A stretch of DNA of 64,000 bases from Nocardioides sp. S-1144. Lineage in GTDB: Bacteria > Actinomycetota > Actinomycetes > Propionibacteriales > Nocardioidaceae. Positions 42,886-52,104 of the stretch are shown here, piece by piece; the stretch's first letter is position 1, and the number at the start of each line of letters is the position of its first letter. The notes below the pieces were generated by a model. It saw only the letters and a program-made list of their open reading frames with translations. It was not told where the DNA came from and did not search any database. The stretch lies in contig NZ_CP040695.2 in assembly GCF_005954645.2 (NCBI RefSeq), positions 2,666,001 through 2,730,000 on the forward strand. Direction: 5' to 3'. Position numbers and translations under genes: made by a program.

Positions 42886-44463
42886 ATGAAGCCGCTCGAC
42901 CCACGCGTCCTGCCCCACCTGCGCCCGGCCGTGCGCCCGCTGGCGACCTCGCTGGCCGGCAGCGGCGTGGCGGCGGTGCTCGTCGTCGGCCAGGCGTTCG
43001 CGGTGGCCGCACTGGTCACCGCCCTCGTGACCGACGGACCCGACGGGTCCTGGCGGACGCCGGCGCTGGTGCTGGTCGCCGTGGTGGCCGGGCGCGCGCT
43101 CGTCTCGGTCGTCGTGGACGTCGCCGCGGCGGCCGCGGCCGCGCGGGTCGGCGCCGGGCTGCGCCGCACCGTGCTGCGGGCCGCCGTCGACCTCGACCCC
43201 GTCACCCTGGCCCGGCACCGCGTCGGCGAGCTCGGCGTGCTGGCCACCCGCGGCGTCGCCGCGGTCGAGCCGTACCTCACCCGCTACCTGCCGGCCCTCG
43301 CCCTCGCCGCCGTCCTCCCGCTGCTGGTGCTCGCGGCGATCGCGACCCAGGACCTGCTGTCGGCGCTCGTCGTGGTGCTGACGCTGCCGCTGGTGCCGTT
43401 GTTCGCCGCCCTCATCGGGATGGCGACCCAGGAGAAGGTCGACCGGCAGTGGCGGCTGCTCGGGCAGCTCTCGGGTCACTTCGTGGACGTCGTCCGCGGG
43501 CTGCCCACCCTGGTCGCCCACCGCCGCGCCCGGGCCCAGTCGGAGCAGATCGCCGACGTCACCGACCGCTACCGGCGCGCCAACACCGACGTGCTGCGGC
43601 TGGCGTTCGCGTCGTCGGCCGCGCTCGAGCTGATCGCGACGCTGTCGGTCGCGCTGGTCGCGGTGACCGTGGGGCTGCGGCTCGCCGCCGGCGGTCTCGA
43701 CCTGCAGACGGCGCTCGTCGTCCTGCTGCTCGCACCGGAGGCCTACTGGCCGCTGCGGCGGGTGGGGGCGGAGTTCCACGCCGCGGCGGAGGGCACCGCG
43801 ACGTTCGAGGCGATCCACGACCTGCTGGCCGCACCGCCGGCGGACCGGGCGCTCGCGCAGGGTCCGGCCGCCCTGGCCGGCGTCGCCGTCACCTGGCCGG
43901 GTCACCCGACCCCCGCGGTCGGACCGGTCGACCTCGACCTGCCCGAGCGGGGCCTCGTGGTGGTCGCCGGCCCGTCCGGCAGCGGGAAGAGCACCCTGCT
44001 CGCCGCGCTCCAGGGCGAGGTACCGGTCTCGGCCGGTGTCGTCCGGGTGCCGGCCCCCGACCTGGCCGCGTGGCGCGCGAAGCTCGCCACCGTCGAGCAG
44101 CGGCCGTGGCTCCTGGACGCCACGGTGGCCGACAACGTCCGCCTCGGCCGGCCGAGCGCCACGGACGCCGACGTGCTGGCCGCGCTGCACGCCGTCGACC
44201 TCGACCTCGACCCGGGCCGGGCGCTCGGCGAGGACGGCGCCGGGCTGTCCGCCGGCCAGCGGGCCCGGCTCGCGCTGGCCCGCGTCGTCGTCGCCGACCG
44301 CCCCTACGTGCTCCTCGACGAGCCGACCGCCCACCTCGACGCCGCGACCGAGGCGGTGCTGCTCCGGGTGCTGACCGGCCTGGCCCGTGAGCGGTGCGTC
44401 GTCGTCGTGGCGCACCGACCGGCCGTCGTCGCGGCCGCCGACCAGGTCCTGGAGCTGGTGTGA
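42886..44463 (+). CDS. cydD: ABC exporter subunit CydD (cytochrome bd assembly)
   Basis: 525 aa. A six-helix membrane domain is followed by an ATPase domain with Walker A GPSGSGKST (near residue 362), the signature LSAGQRARLALAR and Walker B YVLLDEPTAHLD. CydDC exports cysteine/glutathione-type thiols (and interacts with heme) and is required for bd oxidase maturation. The ABC domain is shorter than in E. coli CydD, which is usual in actinobacteria. Stop overlaps the cydC GTG (GTGA). Confidence 0.93.
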   Translation: MKPLDPRVLPHLRPAVRPLATSLAGSGVAAVLVVGQAFAVAALVTALVTDGPDGSWRTPALVLVAVVAGRALVSVVVDVAAAAAAARVGAGLRRTVLRAAVDLDPVTLARHRVGELGVLATRGVAAVEPYLTRYLPALALAAVLPLLVLAAIATQDLLSALVVVLTLPLVPLFAALIGMATQEKVDRQWRLLGQLSGHFVDVVRGLPTLVAHRRARAQSEQIADVTDRYRRANTDVLRLAFASSAALELIATLSVALVAVTVGLRLAAGGLDLQTALVVLLLAPEAYWPLRRVGAEFHAAAEGTATFEAIHDLLAAPPADRALAQGPAALAGVAVTWPGHPTPAVGPVDLDLPERGLVVVAGPSGSGKSTLLAALQGEVPVSAGVVRVPAPDLAAWRAKLATVEQRPWLLDATVADNVRLGRPSATDADVLAALHAVDLDLDPGRALGEDGAGLSAGQRARLALARVVVADRPYVLLDEPTAHLDAATEAVLLRVLTGLARERCVVVVAHRPAVVAAADQVLELV

Positions 44464-46059
44464 GCACGCGCACCGCCGCCGGCGTCGTCCTGTCGGTCCT
44501 GGCCTCCACGGCCGGCGTCGCGCTCACCGCCACGGCCGGCTGGCTCATCGTCCGCTCGGCCGAGCACCCGCCGGTGCTGATGCTGATGGTCGCGATCGTC
44601 GGGGTGCGGACCTTCGGCCTGGCCCGCCCCGTGCTCCGCTACGCCGAGCGGCTGATCACCCACGACGTCGCGCTGCGCGAGCTCGCCGCCCGGCGCGCCC
44701 GGGTCTACGACGCCCTCGTGCCGCTGGTGCCCGGCCGGCTGGGCCGGCGCCGCGGCGACGTCCTCGCCTCGGTGGTCGACGACGTCGACGCCGAGGTCGA
44801 CGCGCTGGTGCGGGTCCGGGTGCCGGTGCTCACCTGGCTCGGCACCACCGCCCTCACCTCGCTCGCGGTGCTGCTGTTCCTGCCCCTCGCCGCGCAGGTC
44901 GTCGCCGCCGGCGGCCTGGTGTCCGGCGGCGTCGCGTGGGCCGTCGGCCTCGCGGGCAGCCGGCGCCACGGCGCCGAGCGGGTCGCCGCGCGCGCGGAGC
45001 TGTCGAGCCGGGTGCTCGCGACGCTGCAGGACGTCCGGCCGCTGGTCCGTTGGCAGGCCGAGGAGGTCGCCCTGGCCCGCGTGGACGCCGCGGGGGCCGA
45101 CCTGGCCCGCGCCACCCGCGGTGCCGCCGGGTGGCTCGCGGTCGGCCGGGCCTGGCCGGTGCTGTGCGCCGGCCCCGGGATGCTCGCGGTCGCCGCGCTG
45201 GCCGAGGGGCGGGTGTCGGGCCCGGTGCTCGCCCTGCTCGTGCTGGTGCCGCTCGCGCTGGTCGACGTCGCCACGCCGCTCGCCGACGCCGGCTGCCTGC
45301 GCCACGAGACCCGCGCCGCGCGGGCCCGGCTCGACGCGCTGACCACGCTCGACCCCACCGTCGTCGACCCCGACCGGCCCGGCGCCGTCGACGCGGCGGA
45401 CGTGGAGCTCACCGACGTGGCCGCGACCTGGGACGCCGCGCCCGCGCTGCCGGCCACCTCGCTCGCCGCTCGCCGTCCGGCCCGGCGGCGCCGTCGGGGT
45501 CGTGGGCCCGTCGGGGTCCGGCAAGTCGACCCTGGCCGCGGTGCTGGTGCGGTTCCTCGCGCCGACGTCCGGGCGGCACCTGGTGGGCGGCGCCGACGTG
45601 GCGGGGCTCCGCGCCGACGACGTGCGTCGCCGGGTCGGCCTGCTCGACGACGACCCGTACCTGTTCGCGACCACGCTCGCGGAGAACGTCCGGCTCGCGC
45701 GTCCCGGCGCCAGCGACGAGGACGTGGAGCAGGCGGTGCGCGGCGCGCACCTGGGCGAGTGGCTCGACGCGCTCCCCCGCGGCCTGGCCACCCGGATCGG
45801 CGACGGGGCCGAGGCGGTGTCCGGCGGCGAGCGCGCCCGGATCGGCCTGGCCCGGATGCTGCTCGCCGAGCACGACGTCCTCGTGCTCGACGAGCCGACG
45901 GCCCACCTCGACACCGCGACCGCCCGCGCCGTCACCGACGACCTGCTGGCCCTGTGCGAGCGCCCCGGCGGCCCGGGCCTGGTGTGGATCACCCACAGCG
46001 ACCACGGCCTCGACCGGATGGACGACGTCCTGGACCTGACCCCGCACCGAGGAGGTTGA
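44460..46059 (+). pseudogene. cydC: cydC, frameshifted by a 7-bp tandem duplication
   Basis: The membrane half reads from a GTG at 44460 (VLASTAGVALTATAGWLIVR) to LPATSLA at codon 335. The heptamer CTCGCCG is present twice (45462-45468, 45469-45475), after which the frame is lost. Removing one copy restores LPATSLAVRPGGAVGVVGPS then GSGKST, giving a normal 530-aa CydC with Walker A, signature VSGGERARIGLAR and Walker B VLVLDEPTAHLD. The downstream half is otherwise intact, so the change is recent, a sequencing error, or reversible slippage. Its stop TGA lies inside an element A repeat. Confidence 0.85.
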
Positions 46060-46151
46060 GCAAGCGAGCGCCAGCGAGCGCCGACGAAACCCTGACCCCA
46101 CCGCGGAGGTTGAGCAAGCGAGCGCCAGCGAGCGCCGACGAAACCCCCGGG
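46051..46151 (-). repeat. two inverted copies of element A
   Basis: GGAGGTTGAGCAAGCGAGCG followed by CCAGCGAGCGCCGACGAAACCC, at 46051-46092 and 46105-46148. These are the reverse complement of the five units at 391-681. The TGA of the first copy is the cydC stop codon. Confidence 0.9.
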
Positions 46152-46182
46152 CGCCCTCTCCCACGTCGGCGGCGCCGCTCGC

Positions 46183-46247
46183 GAGGTCTCGACGCGTCGG
46201 CTCACGGCCTTCGCAGGCTCAGGCCGTGCCTCCTTGCTCGACCACCG
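46183..46247 (+). repeat. degenerate single element D-like repeat
   Basis: GAGGTCTCGACGCGTCGGCT at the left and TTGCTCGACCACC at the right resemble half-units of the 37800-38930 array. The middle contains an imperfect GGCTCACGGCC / AGGCCGTGCC pairing. It lies between the element A copies and the RNase J terminator. Confidence 0.45.
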
Positions 46248-46263
46248 TTGTGACGGCCTGGCA

Positions 46264-46281
46264 CTCGCACGCTCGTGCGAG
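46264..46281. terminator. terminator of the RNase J gene
   Basis: CTCGCAC (46264-46270) and GTGCGAG (46275-46281) form a 7-bp stem with a 4-nt loop just past the RNase J stop on the minus strand. Confidence 0.6.
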
Positions 46282-46284
46282 CCG

Positions 46285-47970
46285 TCACGCCTCGACGACC
46301 ACCGGGATGATCATCGGACGCCGGCGCAGGCTGTTGCTGACCCAGCGGCCCACGACGCGGCGGACCAGCTGCTGGAGCTGGTAGGAGTCGGTGTTGCCCT
46401 CGGCCAGCGCGGCGTCGAGGGCGTCGATGATCGGCTGCTTGATGGCGTCGAAGGTCTTGTCGTCCTCGGCGATGCCCCGGGCGTGGATCTCCGGGCCGGC
46501 GGTGACCTTGCCGCTGACGGAGTCGACGACGACGATGACCGAGACGAAGCCCTCCTCGCCGAGGATCCGGCGGTCCTTGAGGTCGGCCTCGGTGATCCCG
46601 CCGATCGAGCTGCCGTCGACGAAGACGTAGCCGCACTCCACCTTGCCGGCGATCGAGGCGACGCCGTCGACGAGGTCGACCACGACGCCGTCCTCGGCGA
46701 TGACGACGTTCTCGACGCCGGTCGCCCGGGCGAGGTCGCCGTTGGCGAGCAGGTGGCGGATCTCGCCGTGCACCGGCATCACGTTGCGCGGCTTGACGAT
46801 GTTGTAGCAGTAGAGGAGCTCGCCGGCGCTGGCGTGGCCGCTGACGTGCACGTGGGCGTTGCCCTTGTGGACCACGCGGGCGCCCCACCGGGCGAGCCCG
46901 TTGATCACGCGGTAGACGGCGTTCTCGTTGCCGGGGATCAGGCTCGAGGCCAGCAGGACCGTGTCGCCCTCCTCGAGGTGCACGAAGTGGTGGCTGCGCT
47001 GGGCGATCCGGCTGAGCGCGCTCATCGGCTCGCCCTGGCTGCCGGTCGAGACCAGCACCTGGCGCTCGGGCGGGAGCTCGGCGAGCTGCTTGGCCTCGAC
47101 CAGGGTGCCGGGCGGGACGGTGAGGTAGCCGAGGTCGCGGGCGATGCCCATGTTGCGGACCATCGAGCGGCCGACGTAGGCGACCTTGCGGTTGTTGGCG
47201 ACCGCGGCGTCGAGCACCTGCTGGACACGGTGCACGTGGGAGGCGAAGCAGGCCACGATGATCCGCTGCGACGACTCGCGGAAGACCTGGTCGATGACGG
47301 GGGTGATCGACTTCTCGGTGGGGGTGAAGCCGGGCGTCTCGGCGTTGGTGGAGTCGGTGAGGAACAGGTCGACACCCTCCTCGCCGAGCCGGGCGAAGGC
47401 CCGCAGGTCGGTGATCCGGCCGTCGAGCGGCAGCTGGTCCATCTTGAAGTCACCGGTGTGCAGCACCAGCGAGGTGCCGGTGCGGATGGCGACGGCGAGC
47501 GCGTCGGGGATGGAGTGGTTGACCGCGATGAACTCGAGCTCGTAGGGCCCGAGGATCAGCCGGTCGCCCTCGGCGACCTTGTGGTGCACGGTCTGGCGGA
47601 GCCGGTGCTCGCGGAGCTTGCTGTCGAGCAGCGCGAGGGTGAGCTCGGAGCCGACCAGCGGGATGTCCTGCCGCTCGCGCAGCAGGTACGGCGTGGCGCC
47701 GATGTGGTCCTCGTGGCCGTGGGTGAGCACGAGCGCCTCGATGTCCTGCAGGCGGTCCCGGATCGCGGCGAAGTCGGGGAGGATCAGGTCGACGCCGGGC
47801 TGGTGGTCCTCGGGGAACAGCACGCCGCAGTCGACGATCAGCAGCCGGCCGTCGTACTCGAAGACGGTCATGTTGCGGCCGACCTCGCCGAGCCCGCCGA
47901 GCGGGATGACCCGCAGGCCACCCTTCGGCAGCTCGGGCGGGGCGGAGAGCTCGGGGTGAGGGTGGCTCAA
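46285..47970 (-). CDS. rnj: ribonuclease J
   Basis: 561 aa from a TTG. RNase J combines 5'-exonuclease and endonuclease activity in RNA processing and decay. The metallo-beta-lactamase motif HGHEDH is at 84-89 (LTHGHEDHIGATPYLL), and the beta-CASP region has LTDSTNAETPGFTPTEKSI and SGHASAGELL. The TTG (SHPHPELSAPPELPKGGLRV) was chosen because no ATG or GTG precedes the conserved IPLGGLGEVGRN at a sensible distance. dapA lies 48 bp upstream; rnj-dapA adjacency is common in actinobacteria. Confidence 0.95.
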   Translation of the reverse strand: MSHPHPELSAPPELPKGGLRVIPLGGLGEVGRNMTVFEYDGRLLIVDCGVLFPEDHQPGVDLILPDFAAIRDRLQDIEALVLTHGHEDHIGATPYLLRERQDIPLVGSELTLALLDSKLREHRLRQTVHHKVAEGDRLILGPYELEFIAVNHSIPDALAVAIRTGTSLVLHTGDFKMDQLPLDGRITDLRAFARLGEEGVDLFLTDSTNAETPGFTPTEKSITPVIDQVFRESSQRIIVACFASHVHRVQQVLDAAVANNRKVAYVGRSMVRNMGIARDLGYLTVPPGTLVEAKQLAELPPERQVLVSTGSQGEPMSALSRIAQRSHHFVHLEEGDTVLLASSLIPGNENAVYRVINGLARWGARVVHKGNAHVHVSGHASAGELLYCYNIVKPRNVMPVHGEIRHLLANGDLARATGVENVVIAEDGVVVDLVDGVASIAGKVECGYVFVDGSSIGGITEADLKDRRILGEEGFVSVIVVVDSVSGKVTAGPEIHARGIAEDDKTFDAIKQPIIDALDAALAEGNTDSYQLQQLVRRVVGRWVSNSLRRRPMIIPVVVEA

Positions 47971-48018
47971 GGTGTGTCCTTCGTCGGTGCGGCCAGTCGC
48001 GCGGACTGGCGGATGGGA

Positions 48019-48909
48019 CTAGAGGAGTGAGGCGGCGACCAGGCCGGCACGCAGCGCGGCGACCTCGTCGTCGTCGAGCGCCACGAGCGGGGAGCGCACG
48101 TGGCGGTGGTCGAGCACGCCGAGCAGCTCGAGGGCCGCCTTGGCGGTGGTGGCGCCGTAGTTGGGGGCGCCCATGATCGCCTCGATCGCCGGCAGCATCG
48201 CGACGAAGAGCTCGCGGGCCCGGGCCGGGTCGGTCGGGAACACGTCGTACATCTCGCGGAGCTGGTCGCCGGCGACGTGGCCGGCGACGGAGACGAAGCC
48301 GGCCGCGCCGTGCGCCAGCCAGGCCAGGTTGCTGACGTCGTCGCCGGAGTAGACGGCGAAGCCGAGCTCCATGATCCGGACGCCGCGGGCCATGTCGCCG
48401 ACGGCGTCCTTGACCGCGACCACCGACTCCCAGGAGGCCATCGCCTCGTAGGACTCCAGCGCCAGCTGCGTGCCGGTGCGGCTGGGCACGTCGTAGAGCA
48501 TCACCGGCAGCTCGGCGGCGTCGACGACCTGCCGGAAGTGGTGCAGGATGCCGCGCTGGCCGGGCTTGTTGTAGTACGGCGTGACCAGCAGGACGCCGTC
48601 GGCGCCGCGCTCGCGCGCCTGCCGGGCCAGGAAGAGCGACGTGCTGGTGTCGTTGGTGCCGACGCCGGCCACGAGCTTCACGTCCGGTCCGACCGCCTCC
48701 CGGACGGCGGCCAGCGTGTCGCCGTCTTCCTCCTTGGTGGTGGTCGCCGACTCCCCCGTCGTCCCGGAGACGACGAGGCCGTCGTGGCCGTGGTCGACGA
48801 GGTGCCGCGCGATCCGTTGGGTGGCCTCGAGGTCGAGCGCCCCGTCGGGGCGGAAGGCCGTTGCCATCGCGGTGATCACGGTGCCGAACGGCGCGGGCGG
48901 ACGCGTCAT
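48019..48909 (-). CDS. dapA: 4-hydroxy-tetrahydrodipicolinate synthase
   Basis: 296 aa. Condenses pyruvate with aspartate semialdehyde in lysine/diaminopimelate synthesis. The Schiff-base lysine is K165 (VVAVKDAVGD), Tyr near 137 is in YDVPSRTG, and the GTTGESATTTKEE motif is near residue 49. It starts with ATG 4 bp after the stop of the F420-type oxidoreductase gene and is probably co-transcribed with rnj. Confidence 0.95.
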   Translation of the reverse strand: MTRPPAPFGTVITAMATAFRPDGALDLEATQRIARHLVDHGHDGLVVSGTTGESATTTKEEDGDTLAAVREAVGPDVKLVAGVGTNDTSTSLFLARQARERGADGVLLVTPYYNKPGQRGILHHFRQVVDAAELPVMLYDVPSRTGTQLALESYEAMASWESVVAVKDAVGDMARGVRIMELGFAVYSGDDVSNLAWLAHGAAGFVSVAGHVAGDQLREMYDVFPTDPARARELFVAMLPAIEAIMGAPNYGATTAKAALELLGVLDHRHVRSPLVALDDDEVAALRAGLVAASLL

Positions 48910-48913
48910 GGCC

Positions 48914-49843
48914 TCAGGCTATCTGGGGGGCCACCTCGGCCGCGATCAGGTCGAGGTGGTCGAGGTCGGCGAGGTCGAGCACCTGGAGGTAGGCGCGCTG
49001 CGATCCCGCCTCGGCGTAGGCGCTGAGCCGCTCGACGACCTGGGCCGGGGTGCCGGCCACGGCGTTGGCGCGCAGGTCCTCCAGGTCGCGCCCGGTGGCG
49101 GCCGCGCGGCGCGCGACCTCGGCGTCGTCGGCGCCCACGACGACGGTCACGGCGTTCGACCAGGTCATCGTGGCGGGGTCGCGGTCGACCGCCTCGCAGG
49201 CCGCCGCCACGCGGGCGAGCTGCGCGGCCGTCGTGGCGACGTCGGCGAAGGGCAGGTTGAACTCGTCGGCGTAGCGCGCCGCCAGGGCGGGGGTGCGGAC
49301 CTTGCCGACGCCGCCGACGACGACGGGCGGCTTGGGCTGCACCGGCTTCGGCAGGCCCGGGCTGTCGCGCACGGTGTAGTGCGTGCCCTCGTGGGTGAAG
49401 CCCGGACCGTCGAGCGGCGTGGCCCACAGCCCGGTGATGATCGCGAGCTGCTCCTCGAACCGGTCGAAGCGCTCCCCCGTGCTCGGGAACGGGATGCCGT
49501 ACTTCTCGTGCTCGGCGGCGAACCAGCCCGCGCCGATGCCGAGCTCGACCCGGCCACCGCTCATCTGGTCGACCCCGGCGACGGCGATCGCCAGCGGCCC
49601 CGGGTGCCGGAACGTCGCGCTGGTCATCAGCGTGCCGAGCCGGATCGTGGTGGTGTCGCGAGCCAGGCCGGCCAGCGTGACCCAGGCGTCGCTCGGTCCC
49701 GGCAGCCCGTCGGCACCCATCGCGAGGTAGTGGTCGGAGCGGAAGAACGCCCCGAAGCCGAGGCTCTCGGCGCGCAGCGCGACGGCGAGCAGGTCGTCGT
49801 ACGTCGCCCCCTGCTGGGGCTCGGTGAAGATGCGGAGGTCCAT
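48914..49843 (-). CDS. LLM class F420-dependent oxidoreductase
   Basis: 309 aa, a luciferase-like TIM barrel. DLRIFTEPQQGATYDDLLAV, SLGFGAFFRSDHYL, TIRLGTLMTSATFRHPGPLA, DQMSGGRVELGIGAGWFAAE and KPPVVVGGVGKVRTPALAA fit the TIGR03560-type F420-linked group abundant in actinobacteria. Substrate unknown; FMN use cannot be excluded by sequence alone. It precedes dapA but has no obvious link to lysine synthesis. Confidence 0.82.
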   Translation of the reverse strand: MDLRIFTEPQQGATYDDLLAVALRAESLGFGAFFRSDHYLAMGADGLPGPSDAWVTLAGLARDTTTIRLGTLMTSATFRHPGPLAIAVAGVDQMSGGRVELGIGAGWFAAEHEKYGIPFPSTGERFDRFEEQLAIITGLWATPLDGPGFTHEGTHYTVRDSPGLPKPVQPKPPVVVGGVGKVRTPALAARYADEFNLPFADVATTAAQLARVAAACEAVDRDPATMTWSNAVTVVVGADDAEVARRAAATGRDLEDLRANAVAGTPAQVVERLSAYAEAGSQRAYLQVLDLADLDHLDLIAAEVAPQIA

Positions 49844-49882
49844 GCCGCCAGCCTGCCAGGCCGGACTACAGTCCGCCGGGTG

Positions 49883-50470
49883 ATGGCGATGCCGCAGGAC
49901 GGGTTCTGCTTCCTGGCCACGACCAAGACCGGATCGACGTCGCTCGAGGCGGCCTTCCAGCGGCACGCGCAGCTCCTCGCCCGGCGCCCGCCGCGGATGA
50001 AGCACATGACCGCCCGCACCTTCGACGCGGTCTTGGCCCCCGTGCTCGAGCACTACGGGCACCCGCGGGACAGCTACGAGCTGCTGTGCGTGGTGCGGGA
50101 ACCGGTCGACTGGGTGCACTCGTGGTGGCGCTACCGAGCCCGCCCAGAGGCGGCGGGCACGCCCAACAGCACCGCCGGCGTCTCCTTCGAGGCCTTCGCG
50201 GAGCGCGTCGTCTCCGGGGAGGTCCACCTCGGTTCGTGGGTCGAGTTCACCCGGACCCTGCCCGGCCGGCCGGCGGTGGAGCGGATCTACCGCTACGAGA
50301 ACCTCGACCGCGCCGCCGCGTGGATGGCGGGACGGCTCGGGGTCGCGGTGCCGCAGCTCCCGCGGGTCAACGTCTCACCGCGCTCGGGGTCGGGGATCGC
50401 GACGACGACCCGCGCCCTGCTGGAGCAGCACTTCGCCGACGACGTCGCGCTCCACGACGCCGCCCGGTAG
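49883..50470 (+). CDS. sulfotransferase-like protein
   Basis: 195 aa. The N-terminus has a PAPS 5'-phosphosulfate loop-like FCFLATTKTGSTSLEAAF (residues 8-25), and LLCVVREPVDWVHSWWRYR is the 3'-phosphate-binding Arg/Ser region. The middle (VHLGSWVEFTRTLPGRPAVE, RIYRYENLDRAAAWM) follows the same fold. The protein resembles the short sulfotransferase-family proteins of bacteria and phages; the acceptor is unknown. A GTG one codon earlier is an alternative start. Confidence 0.65.
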   Translation: MAMPQDGFCFLATTKTGSTSLEAAFQRHAQLLARRPPRMKHMTARTFDAVLAPVLEHYGHPRDSYELLCVVREPVDWVHSWWRYRARPEAAGTPNSTAGVSFEAFAERVVSGEVHLGSWVEFTRTLPGRPAVERIYRYENLDRAAAWMAGRLGVAVPQLPRVNVSPRSGSGIATTTRALLEQHFADDVALHDAAR

Positions 50471-50502
50471 GCCCGGGCGGCGGGTGCGGCGACGAGTCCC
50501 GG

Positions 50503-50748
50503 CTAGCCGTCCTGCTGCTTGCGCTGGGAGACGAAGTCGTTCGGCTCGGTCTCGATCATGTAGTTCGGGTCGGCGATGATCGCCTCGACGGTGCGCTGCA
50601 GCCAGGCCTCGTCGGCGGTCTCGACCTCGCGCTCGGCGAGCTGCTGCCTGAGGTAGCCCACGAGGTCCGCCTCGGCGGCGATGCCCGCGTCACGCGCCAC
50701 CGAGGTGGCGTCGACTGCGGCTTGGAGGTCTGCGTCGTAGGAAGCCAT
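50503..50748 (-). CDS. hypothetical protein, 81 aa
   Basis: Starts at MASYDADLQAAVDATSVARD. Mostly helical and acidic, ending NDFVSQRKQQDG. No known domain recognised. Coding is supported by codon-position GC bias and a GTCA-TCACCCC-free spacer with the ATG placed after a purine run. It is 42 bp downstream of the folA stop and might be co-transcribed with thyA-folA. Confidence 0.5.
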   Translation of the reverse strand: MASYDADLQAAVDATSVARDAGIAAEADLVGYLRQQLAEREVETADEAWLQRTVEAIIADPNYMIETEPNDFVSQRKQQDG

Positions 50749-50790
50749 GGGGTGATCGTGGCAGGCCCCCTCGGTGGGGGCCACGCCCGG

Positions 50791-51270
50791 TCAGGTGACC
50801 CGCTCGTACCAGGCCCGCTCGTAGCCGTCGAAGCGCTCGCGGTCGGCCTCGCGCCAGACCCGGGGGTCGATCGGCGGGTAGTGGACGTCGCCCTCCGGCT
50901 CGAGCGGGACCTCGGTGATGACCTGCTCGGAGGCCAGCGGCATCGCGGCGGCGTAGACCTGCGCGCCGCCGGCGACGATGACCTCGCCCTCCCGCGTGGC
51001 CGCCCGGGCCAGCGCGTCGAGCACCGAGCGGGCGACCAGGACGTCGTCGCGCCCCGGGCTCCACGACGGGTCGCGGGTCAGCACGACGGTCGTCCGCCCG
51101 GGCAGCGGCCGGCCGATCGACTCGTAGGTCGTGCGGCCCATCACCAGCGTGTGGCCCAGGGTGAGCTTCTTGAACTCCGCCTGCTCGCCGGGCAGCGACC
51201 AGGGGATGTCGGGACCGTTGCCGATCACGCCGTTGCGGGCCACGGCGGCCACCAGGATCACGCGCTTCAT
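50791..51270 (-). CDS. folA: dihydrofolate reductase
   Basis: 159 aa. Reduces dihydrofolate to tetrahydrofolate with NADPH. VILVAAVARNGVIGNGPDIP followed by WSLPGEQAEFKKLT gives the active-site Asp, and VMGRTTYESIGRPLPGR and VIVAGGAQVYAAAMPLA are the NADPH-binding motifs. Its ATG shares one base with the thyA TGA (TGATG), so the pair is coupled: ThyA produces the dihydrofolate that FolA recycles. Confidence 0.96.
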   Translation of the reverse strand: MKRVILVAAVARNGVIGNGPDIPWSLPGEQAEFKKLTLGHTLVMGRTTYESIGRPLPGRTTVVLTRDPSWSPGRDDVLVARSVLDALARAATREGEVIVAGGAQVYAAAMPLASEQVITEVPLEPEGDVHYPPIDPRVWREADRERFDGYERAWYERVT

Positions 51271-52076
51271 CAGACGGCGATCGGCGCTCGGATGCCGGGG
51301 TGCGGGTCGTAGCCCTCGACGCGGACGTGCTCGAGGTCGAACTCGTCGAGCGCGGTGACCGACGGGTCGAGCACCAGCCGGGGCAGCGGCCGCGGCTCGC
51401 GGGTCAGCTGCAACCGGGCCTGGTCGAGGTGGTTGCTGTAGAGGTGGGCATCGCCCAGGGTGTGCACGAAGTCGCCGACCTCGAGCCCGGTCACCTGCGC
51501 CACCATGTGGGTCAGCAGCGCGTACGAGGCGATGTTGAACGGCACGCCGAGGAAGACGTCGGCCGAGCGCTGGTAGAGCTGGCACGACAACCGGCCGCCA
51601 CCCTCCGAGGGCGCGACGTAGAACTGGAACATCGTGTGGCACGGCGCCAGCGCCATCCGCGGCACGTCGGCGACGTTCCACGCCGAGACGAGGTGGCGGC
51701 GCGAGTCGGGGTTGGTGCGGATCTGCTCGACGACCTGGGCGATCTGGTCGACGTGCTGACCGTCGGGCGTCGGCCAGGAGCGCCACTGGTAGCCGTAGAC
51801 CGGGCCGAGGTCGCCGTCGGCGTCGGCCCACTCGTCCCAGATCGTCACGCCGCGGTCCTGCAGCCAGCCCACGTTGGTGTCGCCGCGCAGGAACCACAGC
51901 AGCTCGGCGAAGACCGAGCGGGTGTGGACCTTCTTCGTCGTCACGAGCGGGAAGCCCTCGGTGAGGTCGAAGCGCATCTGGTGGCCGAAGACGCTCCGCG
52001 TCCCGGTGCCGGTGCGGTCGTCCTTCTCGACGCCCTCGTCGAGGATGCGTTGGACCAGGTCGAGGTAGGCGCGCAC
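51270..52076 (-). CDS. thyA: thymidylate synthase
   Basis: 268 aa from a GTG. Methylates dUMP to dTMP using methylene-tetrahydrofolate. The nucleophile is C146 in [12 protein letters not shown], the position used in E. coli. [50 protein letters not shown] and [12 protein letters not shown] are all canonical. The [15 protein letters not shown]-terminus supports the GTG start. Confidence 0.97.
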   Translation of the reverse strand: MRAYLDLVQRILDEGVEKDDRTGTGTRSVFGHQMRFDLTEGFPLVTTKKVHTRSVFAELLWFLRGDTNVGWLQDRGVTIWDEWADADGDLGPVYGYQWRSWPTPDGQHVDQIAQVVEQIRTNPDSRRHLVSAWNVADVPRMALAPCHTMFQFYVAPSEGGGRLSCQLYQRSADVFLGVPFNIASYALLTHMVAQVTGLEVGDFVHTLGDAHLYSNHLDQARLQLTREPRPLPRLVLDPSVTALDEFDLEHVRVEGYDPHPGIRAPIAV

Positions 52077-52104
52077 CGGCCCAGGCTAGTCCCCGCCGGT
52101 CCCG

